From Anthostomella pinea (Eukaryota; Ascomycota; Sordariomycetes; Xylariales; Xylariaceae), in NCBI GenBank assembly GCA_963556695.1, contig CAUWAG010000020.1, forward strand, positions 5,890,001 to 5,954,000: a DNA stretch of 64,000 nt, in the 5' to 3' direction. Shown in pieces: positions 22,595-31,230 of this stretch. Under the pieces are notes generated by a model. The model did no database searches, was not told the origin of the DNA, and saw only the letters and a list, made by a program, of their open reading frames with translations. The position numbers were made by a program, and so were the translations under genes. The first letter of the stretch is position 1. Each line of letters begins with the position of its first letter.

Positions 22595-23288
22595 GTTGCG
22601 TGTATGCAAGGGAATTGTCGTGGGTTTTGAAGGTGGAACAGATGGATATGATGTGTGGTAAGTTCCAATGAGGCGTGGCGGGAAGCGAAAGGAACCTGGT
22701 GCATGGAAGATCTGGCAGGCCAAAGAAGACCCAAGGTGCGGAGGCGGTCGTACTTATGCTCTTCGGTAGGGCATAGCCAACTGGCTATGAGTACCACCAA
22801 CTACCAAGTTGGCTCGTGATAACATCACTTGACCGAGTCACCAGAGCTCGCTTAATTCACTGGTTCTTTGTCCGTTCGTCACCAGTGGTGGATGTTGGAG
22901 ATGGTGTTTCACGTTGGTGGTGCTCGCTAGAGCCCGAAAGCCAGTTTCTTTGTCCTCGCCGACCAACAAGCTCCAGCAATGTGCAATACACAGACACATC
23001 GGTCACCTGCGACGAATCATCGGTTGCAACATCTTGCCCCAGAGAACTACACTCCAGCTACCTTCTTATATCGATGTGGCGGGACAAGAATCGCTGTGGC
23101 AGTCGCACGCGGTGGCGGATCCAAGCTGTTAATGTCACTGATGGATGATGTAGGGGGTCTAGACTGGTAGTCGTCTCGGATTCACCCATCACTATCAGGC
23201 ATGGGAATGAAACAAGGTCTGGAATTCATACTCAAATTAGGTCCCAGTGATGATCCCCGAGACGTGCGCCTCCACCGCGTTCTCTAAC
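22595..23288. other. Intergenic, no supported gene
   Basis: Promoter of the 22058 gene and 3' flank of the 23289 gene. A near-palindrome CATAGCCA-AC-TGGCTATG lies at about 22771-22788. Plus-strand ORFs of 60-110 codons show no features. Confidence 0.5.
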
Positions 23289-23789
23289 TTACGACCCAAC
23301 CACCGGCGCGGACTGCTCCCCAGTACCAACTGCTAACTCTCCTAAACTAACCCTACGACCTGTCTGGCCAGCAAGGCACATGCTCAAGTCGAGTTTCCCG
23401 AGGTATTTTTTATCCTCGACCACCTTGGCCGCGTCCGTTTCCCTCAACACCAAAACCACGCTGTTTAGAATTGCTTCGTCTCCATACTTTTTTCGGCCCG
23501 CGCGGAATACTTGTTTCCAAAACTTGTATATAGCCTCAAGGAATTTCTTTTCATCGGGCGGACCGTGGGTGCTCGACATATAGAACACGATCCCAGGGCG
23601 CTTGAGACCCTTGGGTTCTACGATAATCGCTACCTCGCCGGTGCAGCCTTGGAACAGCCCATCACTGTAGATGGCATATGCGAGGCATTCGATGAAATTG
23701 CGGAACTGGTACAGGGTGTGACTTGATACTCTGTCGGTGTTCATGGACTGCCACGCCTCATCCGCTTTGATCGTAGCCATCTCGGCCAT
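23289..23789 (-). CDS. Orphan family member 2 (four-gene cluster)
   Basis: Intronless. ATG 23789 (MAEMATIKADEAW) gives 166 residues. The frame remains open for another 133 codons upstream, but that stretch is Pro/Gln-rich, overlaps a TATA-like TATATA near 24070 and does not look coding. A short upstream ORF (starting MPSLRPTSQQ) would precede the start in the transcript. The body has QFRNFIECLAYAIYSDGLFQ, PGIVFYMSSTHGPPDEKK, a long basic amphipathic helix (FLEAIYKFWKQVFRAG), LVLRETDAAKVVE and KYLGKLDLSMCL. The paralogues share the same order of elements. No signal peptide; function unknown. Confidence 0.65.
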   Translation of the reverse strand: MAEMATIKADEAWQSMNTDRVSSHTLYQFRNFIECLAYAIYSDGLFQGCTGEVAIIVEPKGLKRPGIVFYMSSTHGPPDEKKFLEAIYKFWKQVFRAGRKKYGDEAILNSVVLVLRETDAAKVVEDKKYLGKLDLSMCLAGQTGRRVSLGELAVGTGEQSAPVVGS

Positions 23790-25176
23790 CTCGTCAGGCT
23801 GTTCCTTGGTAAACGCGACTGAGAAGTTGTCGGTCACTTCGCTTTCAACTATGGTATCGAGTGGAGGTTTCGCTTCGAAGGATCCTTGGTTTTGCCTTTC
23901 GGGTTTCCGCGTTGTTGAGAGGTAGGTCGTAACGAGGGCATACTGGATTGCTGTTGGTGTGTTTTGGTGCAGAAGAAATGCACAAAACCAGGGTGAAGAG
24001 TCCGGGTAGTATTGGTGTAGATGAAGTAGAGGTTTTGGGACTGCACCCAGCACGGGCAATGCTGGCTTCGAATATATACCCGAGGTCCTTGTTGGGCGTT
24101 CTTGTACACTGACATAGCCCGTGACTGAATCTGAAACAGTTATACCAACCTCAAGTCTGGGGTGGTTCTGATACTGCCTCGTGATCATTCCCGCTTTGCC
24201 CCTTTATGGTTGGTTACGGGAGCTTGTCCGCAGTGCCAACGAGTATGAACGACCCCTGAAACACCAACTTCATTGTCCTCGAGCACTGGTATTGGAAACA
24301 ATCCAACCAATAAGTAGCCCTCGGGCGGCCCTATCCGTCCCAGATCTGTCCTAGAGGACTACACGCCAAGTCCCGTCCTATATCGCCACTCTTCGTTTCG
24401 TGACCATGCACGTGATGCGAGACAGCCACCCATCGCATAGCTTGCGCGATACATGAAGATGTATGGGTACTCTACTACCATTCACCACCACTGGACGACC
24501 ATGGTTAGTAATTTATCTCCATCAATATCTAAAAATGGCTTGATTAAATACCCTATGATTTGCTTGCCGATTCATACTAAAGACTCCAAGCGTAGTTGAT
24601 GCTATAGCATTTGGCAACGCTAAACATGGCCATCTTACCAGTCTTGTTGCTCTGCCTATTTGTTTTGCGCGAACTACAACGCAAAATCTCACACCATTGT
24701 TACCACATTGCTCCCTTCCATCCTCCCGGTATTACGTAGGCCAGTACGGATCAAAACTCTGAGCTGCCAAAAATGCATACCGGCTGGAGCTAAGGGGGAA
24801 ATAAGGTGAAATCTATTAAGCTTTGCCCGACAGTCATCTGATCTGTGTCCGCTATACCAATGGCCACGCCCACCCCGAAAACAAAACGCTAAGAGTCATG
24901 CCCATCCTTCTCCAGATTCAAGGTATGCATCTTAAGCCTTATCCTCAGGAGAGAATTGGCCCAGTGGTATCCTTTTATCATCGGCCTTATCCAGACAATT
25001 TTGTGAGATTTCAAAGTGTTCTATTAAGGAGAGGAATTCCAGCTACTCTGGAGCGGCCAGAGTGGCCCTATATATATCCAAGATATTAAAGGAAAGGATA
25101 CGTGGCCTTATATTGGCCACGTATGTGACAGAGTCACAAATGGGGATGGTGATCCTGAAGGATGACTATGGATGGG
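23790..25176. other. Intergenic, no supported gene
   Basis: No supported gene; a plus-strand ORF of 88 codons at 24823 starts at TTG and lacks features. A perfect 10-bp inverted repeat ATACGTGGCC/GGCCACGTAT with 7-base loop lies at 25098-25124, downstream of the 25177 gene. Confidence 0.5.
25098..25124. repeat. Perfect 10-bp hairpin
   Basis: ATACGTGGCC, loop TTATATT, GGCCACGTAT. It lies about 50 bp past the stop codon of the minus-strand gene at 25177. It could be a binding site or transcript-end structure; nothing further can be said. Confidence 0.5.
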
Positions 25177-25668
25177 CTAACATAGCCCAGAATCCAACAA
25201 ATTTGCCAATTCAAAGCCCGCCTCAATTCTCTCTGTATAGAAATCATCCTGCTGTATGCTTCCCGGTCCCCAGGTCCGTTCCCAGATCCAGGAGAGAAGC
25301 TTAGGTAACTTGGTATTGGCTCGTGACTCGTAGATCTCATTTCGGACATGCAACAATATGATCCTCGGCTCGTTCTCGATAGGGGGCCTGGGCGATAGAA
25401 TCTTGATGTGTACGGTCGGCCTCGTTTCTCCTAATGTAAATCGTTCTAGGTATTTCAGCGAAAGTTCGAAGCTGACTCCGTCGAGTTGTTTTTCCTTTCC
25501 AATGCGGAGCACCACGGCTATGATGAAGTTCTTCCACGCAGGATACAGGGTATTGCCACTCTTGATAGGGCTCGGCAATTTGTCGATTGCCTCTCGAGCA
25601 CGCGCCAAAGCCACCTCCGGGTCCTCTGCCCCTTTTCGTATGAGAAGCTTCTTCGTCAGAGTTGCCAT
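25177..25668 (-). CDS. Orphan family member 3 (four-gene cluster)
   Basis: Intronless, 163 residues from ATG 25668; the ORF extends a few codons upstream only via non-ATG codons. Seen: a basic N-terminus (MATLTKKLLIRKG), a helical segment EVALARAREAIDKLPSP, YPAWKNFIIAVVLRIGKEKQ followed by LDGVSFE, then PRIILLHVRNEI, and a C-terminal RIEAGFELANLL. Matches with member 4: NFIIAVVL/GFVINVLK, QLDGVSFE/QLKGMPFE, RIILLHVRNEI/SIIAEKVLHEL and GFELANL/NLDLSHI. A TATA-like TATA lies near 25836. No signal peptide and no recognised domain. Confidence 0.65.
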   Translation of the reverse strand: MATLTKKLLIRKGAEDPEVALARAREAIDKLPSPIKSGNTLYPAWKNFIIAVVLRIGKEKQLDGVSFELSLKYLERFTLGETRPTVHIKILSPRPPIENEPRIILLHVRNEIYESRANTKLPKLLSWIWERTWGPGSIQQDDFYTERIEAGFELANLLDSGLC

Positions 25669-27427
25669 GACAGCTGAAGTACAATGGATTTGGAACAAAT
25701 TGGTCTCCTACAAGCTGGAGGTAAAGACGGGTTTGAGGATTTGAATCGATTACTTGCGTGGTGTGGTCAGAAAACACAGAGTAGGACGCTGCGATGAATC
25801 ATGCATGCGAGGTCGATGGGAGACCGCCTGGTGGTTCTTATACACCATTTTTCTGGAGGTGAGAGCCTCGTGACACTCTACCATTTCCCCTGGCACTTGC
25901 GCGGCTTCTTTCGCGTATGGGGCGTTGGGGTTTCATGTTTACAACATTGCCCGTCACCTGTCGTTCGAGTCTTTGTTCGTGGGATCGAGCGTTGTAGCCG
26001 ACGTGCCGCACTTCCTGCCAACAGACGGGTCCCTTTGTCCTCGACCACCAACAGTGTAACGCTTGAACCACATCGTGATACTAACTGATGACCTCGAGGA
26101 ATGTTGGTTCTGGTCTTTCTTCACACCACCAACATGTGCTCCGCATCTGTCATACACAGCCTCCACACACGTTGATCATGAGGTCGTCGACCTCTAAAGT
26201 ACACAAAATCCCTTTGTCATGCCAAGCAGCAATCTGTTTCCGTGTATCCCTACTTTAACCTGCTGATGAGACTCGGGCCCTGCACCAACAATCTAAATGC
26301 GACACATTCCCGTACCTGTTGGCTCTAACATTCACCGATTCCACATTTGACGATGACCCAGACAGATATCACTCTCTTACATGACTATCGCTAGGCCTCT
26401 GACCACCGTATGGTGAGCGGAGTGACCCATAAAATACTCTTTCCCCTCGAGTCTCCCTCGAGGCCATCCCAGCTTCACCAAACAGTGCCCACTTTGGCCT
26501 CGATAGTCGCCATGATTTACCGCTCGCTCAACACTACCTTCTAGTCGGGCAGCCTCTCATCCAGCCGAACGAGCCGCCGTTAGCGCATCCAGCACATGAG
26601 TGCCACAGAGAATGCCGCCCTTGGCGCCCTGCCCTGCTGCCACATTCTGGATACCCCAAGGTAGATGTTTCGGCCATGCTCGGGGTGCGCCGAGGCTCTG
26701 CAGATGAAGCTGGATGCGCCATGTCGATACACATATGCTATATCTGTAGCATCGATCTGTCGATGCAGGAGGGCTGCCGCTGCCCTTTTGGCTTGAACGA
26801 TGCGAGACGTAAGCTCGAGGGCACGCCTTCGCGTCGCTGGCAGGAGCGCGAGCGAGCGAGTGAGCGGCAAGGGGATGACAGCGAGGCGATCCGCTGATGT
26901 CAACGTGTTAGTCAATTCATTCCATTTTCTTCTTCGGCGCACTGAGCTACCGATGTAGTGGAGTGTAGTGTAAATATACTCCTCGTCGGCTCGGGAAGGT
27001 CAAGTGATGCAGCAGAGATAACAATTCGCGTGCTGGCAGTCACTGCGCCCAAATGATCAGATCGTATATGCGAGCTTTAACACGACATCTTACAATCGCC
27101 TCGTCTGATACATATGGCTCCGGATGCATTCCGACGCGTAGGTCTTGGGGTATGAGTGGGTTCGTTACCCCTATTCTGATGGCCGGCCAGCGACACAACC
27201 ATCTGCGTTACAACCAGCGGAATACCAATACACGATCTCATCACTTGTCCAAAATCATCATAGCCCAGGTAATCACAGGTATCTAAGACAACAGGACGGT
27301 CGCTTACCCCTTTAACACTTCTTATATAGGCATGTTAAGTGTACTGGCTGCAGGTGACAGACATTCTAGGCTTGAGCCAGAACACCGCCACATGAACCCT
27401 TCCATCCATCTCCATTCTCTGAGAGCC
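25669..27427. other. Intergenic, no supported gene
   Basis: Several 60-120 codon ORFs on both strands overlap each other and show no domain or signal peptide. I see no RNA gene. Probably the promoter of the 25177 gene plus spacer. Confidence 0.5.
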
Positions 27428-27880
27428 TCAGGCTACCCCTTTCTTGATAATCACGCGACCCGGTATGTGGCTCAAGTCCAGGTTTCCACCGTACTCAATC
27501 CAGACGGACCCCTTACACTTCTCTCCCAGGAACGACTGCCAGCGTAGTTCCCCCGGAACACTCGACCTGGACCTCGAGATTTCGGACAACTTCAACTCTA
27601 GCTCGTGCAGGACTTTCTCGGCGATGATGGAGGGTGGATCACTAGTGGAACGGAGTCTGATGGAGGGAATTTCCGCGGTGTTGAGTAAGGCCTCGAATGG
27701 CATCCCTTTCAGCTGATTCGTCTGATTTAGAGCCTTGAGGACGTTTATAACGAATCCGCAGAGAGGCCGGCGAGGTGAGTAGTCGAGCGCGATCTTGAGA
27801 GCCACTTTGGCTTCGGTGTATTCTTTCTGGATCTTGGGATTCAGTCCATCGAGGAGATCATCGAATATAGTGGTCGTCAT
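27428..27880 (-). CDS. Orphan family member 4 (four-gene cluster)
   Basis: Intronless, 150 residues from ATG 27880 (MTTTIFDDLLDGLNPKIQKE). The open frame upstream to 28081 has no convincing coding character. Seen: an N-terminal helical part (YTEAKVALKIALDYSP), GFVINVLKALNQTNQLKGMP, SIIAEKVLHELELKL and the C-terminal GGNLDLSHIPG. It matches member 3 segment by segment and shares the [GN]-x-[LF]-[DE]-L element with all four. No signal peptide, membrane segment or known domain. Confidence 0.65.
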   Translation of the reverse strand: MTTTIFDDLLDGLNPKIQKEYTEAKVALKIALDYSPRRPLCGFVINVLKALNQTNQLKGMPFEALLNTAEIPSIRLRSTSDPPSIIAEKVLHELELKLSEISRSRSSVPGELRWQSFLGEKCKGSVWIEYGGNLDLSHIPGRVIIKKGVA

Positions 27881-29479
27881 ACTGTGCCGCTGGTTTCGTA
27901 CAGTTTTGTCGTATCTGTGGTGCAGCCAGGAGCAAGAAGAGGCCATGTCCGATGCAATTCGAGAGAGGGAGAGCGAGACCAGCACCCCCTTTCTTATCCT
28001 CCAAAGCAATCGAGGTCCAGATGAACCGTCCAACAGTGTTGGTGACCAACATGGTACCTTCGGCGGGTCACGCGAACTCATTCTTTATTCTCAAGTTCCC
28101 GTAAACGACCGAGGGTGACACCAACCAGTAACACCACCACCACCACCACCAACACCAACACCAACACCAACACCAACAGGTCGAAACAATTCTCGACTCC
28201 GCCAGACAAGACGCAACTTCTCTTTATCCTACCGAATAGCATGTGAGCCCAACCTTTCCAGTCATCAGGTTCGGCAGCCGATCTCTTTCCTCCCTGTCGA
28301 ACAAAACAGGCACATTTCCTCTTGGGCCCTCACTGCCTCCCTCCATCTTACTTACCTCTATTCCAGAACCCCAATCCCATCGCAGATTCTATTCCGCCTT
28401 CGTCCCCCCCGACGCCCACCCACGTCAATGCCCATATCCTCCGCAACTATGCTCCCACGAATGTAATGGCCTCGACCTTCTCCCATCTCACTTACTTACC
28501 TATCCACCTACCTAAGCCAACCAGTTACCTCCCAAGTCCCACCGCCCGCTGCTCGACCAACCCACGCTCACACCACCTACCTACCTACCAGGCGGCTCAT
28601 AGAACCGCGACTCCGTCCCCTGCCCTCCTCCCCTCATCCTACCACCCACTCCAAAGCAAGCCACACCGACCACAGCCAGCCAACCCGAAGCACCCATCAT
28701 CCTCAAACATAGGTACAGACCCTGCTCACCCCTACCTAACCTACCGCGAACCCAGCTAATCCAGTCTCCAGAATCCGCACAAAAAACAACCAAGGGCGGA
28801 CGTCACTAGCCCAAATAGCAATCTACGTACGGCGCACACCATCTACCTACGTCAGCGAGACCATGGTGTGAGGGCGTCAAGACGAGTCTCCGTCGGATGT
28901 TTTGGAACCCAGGTGTGCTTTCTGTGTTCTGCTAGTTACTTGCTCTGTGCTTACTGGCTGCTCAACCGGTCATAGAGAGTGGTTCCATCGAAACACCTTG
29001 ACTTCCCTTTACCCGTAGGTCCAATCCGACAAGTCGTGATGCCTCCACACTAGCAGCAATGGTGAGTGGTACAGCCTCCCAACGTCACCTCGAGGGGATG
29101 CCACTGTCAGACACACGCTTACCAGAAAGATTCGGAGAAATTATACACCACACAGACAAGGTCCACGAGTCCTATTGTTGAATCATTTTTTTCTCATTCA
29201 CGGCCAGTGCCCTTCGACGAGGCTGGCTGTACAAGCTGCAGCGCGCAAGGCTGAGCTGGCATACAATTGCTTTTCGTGGTCGAGGACATTGCATCCCTTA
29301 CACCCGAGGCTTGCGCGTCGGTCTCTAGTAGTACATAACAGTATACGAGGCTTCTCTCTGCCTTTTGGACAGAACTCGCCGGTCAACCCCTTCTCCGGGC
29401 CGCCCTGATCCGCGTCAAACGGCCAAGATAACCTGCGATCGAGCGCCTCCTTCGTCGACGACATCCAAGCAAGTCGGAG
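27881..29479. other. Intergenic, no supported gene
   Basis: Contains a CAC/CAACAC microsatellite at about 28130-28178 and a pyrimidine- and CTACC-rich tract at 28330-28750 that gives long but low-complexity, proline-rich ORFs I do not consider genes. Confidence 0.55.
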
Positions 29480-29983
29480 CTAGAGAAAGCCAGGCGGTGT
29501 ATAGGGTCGTGCGCGCAAGGGTATATGAAAAGCGCACCGGCAAGGACCGACGCAGTGTGGTATAAACCTGATTTGAACTCCCATGACATGACAATGTTCC
29601 CTGAACCTACAACACCGCGGCCGTATGTACCATCCCCAACGCCTGACGCAGAAAAAAACATGATACCACGCAGCAAACCCGCCCAAAGTTGACCAACGTG
29701 CCAGACCTTCGGCAGAGGCAACACTTCGATAGCATAGCTGGTCGACTCCAAATGCAGAGAACACAGTCTGCTCGATCTCAACCCACGAAGGTCTAGGCCC
29801 GACGCTGTTAGAGACGGCTTTCAAGAACATGCTGTTGATGTGTGGCTGTCTTCCTTTCGGGAGTGGCCTGGCAGGTAAGTACCCCTCGAGCCGCCTCTGC
29901 ATGTAGGATGAGGTCACGAGCAGATGTGACATTTCCAGCGTCGCGGTCTTGCGAGAATCGGCTTCCGTCAACCCCGGGTTCAA
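29480..29983 (-). other. Unassigned ORF, possible exon of the ankyrin-type gene
   Basis: 167 codons, minus strand, without a recognised domain. Its N-terminal two thirds (LEMSHLLVTSSYMQRRLEGY, then SVGPRPSWVEIEQTVFSAFG) looks coding in composition and could be a 3' exon of the gene whose ankyrin part lies at 30556-30838. I could not find a splice path that joins them cleanly. Confidence 0.25.
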
Positions 29984-30101
29984 GAGGACCCTTTTGCCTT
30001 ATGAAGTGCTGAAGAACGCCAACCAGGAACCAAGTTCAGGCCTTCCAGATGGGAATCTTTTCCCGTGCGCATGGGTCTGTTTATGGGAAACCAGTGTCCA
30101 G

Positions 30102-30383
30102 TCATCCTCCGACTCGGTATTGTTGCTGCTGTCGAAGTCGATCGGTGGTTGTGTGTTGACTCTGACACCCAAGAAACCACCCTCGTGTGCCAAGGCGGAC
30201 ATACCAGTGCTCCCCCCCCTCGTGCACCATCATTGCGGCTTGGGCGATGTCGAACGAGCGTATGCCGGTCGGAAGGCTCATTGTCACTACCAGTAGTGCC
30301 ATGGCTATCAGTGCCAGTGTTGTGGTTACTGGCAGTGTCTTACTCGCGGGAGCTCCTCCGATGTGTATGTCGACCTTGGCCAT
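30102..30383 (-). other. Unassigned ORF with one transmembrane segment
   Basis: 93 codons, minus strand. The frame contains a hydrophobic stretch TTTLALIAMALLVVTMSLP and lies downstream of the ankyrin exon. An acidic segment NTESEDDWTLVSHK at about 30060-30110 lies in another frame beyond a GTATGT...TCAG pair, but joining them creates a stop. Probably part of a degenerate gene. Confidence 0.25.
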
Positions 30384-30555
30384 GTGCTTCTCAAGATCCT
30401 ACATGTCTGTACTGTGGCCGGCGCACGCATTGGGGTCGTCCACACGGTCGTTCCCAGGATGGTAATAACCATGAGAATTGGTATCGACTGGTGCGCGAGT
30501 GTTGCCGTCGTTATTGCAAGTTACTGTGTGCAACTGTATTGCTGTAAGTACAGTA

Positions 30556-30838
30556 TCATCCAAGCGTCTGGGGATAAGACGCAGCCATGTATAGGGCAGT
30601 TTCGCCATCATTGGTCAACGTATTGATGTCTTCTCTCCAGGTGCCCAGGATTTGAGCGACCAGGGTCTTGTTGTCGGAAGAGGCCGCGAAGTGGAGGACA
30701 GTGTGGCCTTGATCATCGATGGCCTGCTCATCTTCCGGAGTATAGGAGAATACCATGGACGTTGCTGTATGCTTCTCTGACATGGCCAGGTTCATGTTCT
30801 CTCGGAGTATGACCTTGTCGATTTTCCGCTTGTTGTCC
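30556..30838 (-). pseudogene. Ankyrin-repeat gene fragment
   Basis: From a likely 3' splice site (ATGCTAG|GACAAC, near 30838) one frame reads into DDQGHTVLHFAASSDNKTLV and NTLTNDGETALYMAAS, two consecutive ankyrin repeats (consensus DxxGxTxLHxAA). It stops at 30556 after YPQTLG. Ankyrin repeats mediate protein binding; nothing else of the protein can be fixed. Upstream frames at 30979-31224 (ALDHAIRRLDFLCLTSLF) could be an earlier exon. With only two repeats and no complete gene model, I treat this as a fragment or decayed gene. Confidence 0.45.
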
Positions 30839-31230
30839 TAGCATACAGCACCGGTGAAGCAACAGCTGAGCGTGCTGGAAACACATTGGCACAAAGTCTC
30901 ACATTATATAGTACAAAGAAAGCTTGGTGAAAGGATTTGGTGTCCTCATCCGACGGGGCGTCGGAGTGATATGAAGGTTCATTCGTCGTCGGTCGTTTGT
31001 GCATTGTGTGAGGGCCCTGCTAGCAAGGCTGCATCGCACTGGATGAAAAGGGAGGTCAGGCATAGGAAATCTAATCTCCTGATAGCGTGGTCCAGAGCCG
31101 AAGTCGCCGTACTCGTCGTCGCGGCTGGCAGAAGCTGCCCTCGGTAAATGTAGTCCGGCTGCCTGCCACAGTTGCGAAAATGTCCCGAAAATACACGGAA
31201 GTGTTGGGATGGGTTCTGAAGCACAGCGAC

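Noticed and set aside
23790..24188. Upstream 133-codon extension of orphan family member 2
   Set aside because: Spans a TATA-like sequence, is low in coding character and has no counterpart in the paralogues; the ATG at 23789 is preferred.
28322..28759. 145-codon proline-rich ORF
   Set aside because: Arises from a CTACC/CCACC-rich low-complexity tract; composition explains it.
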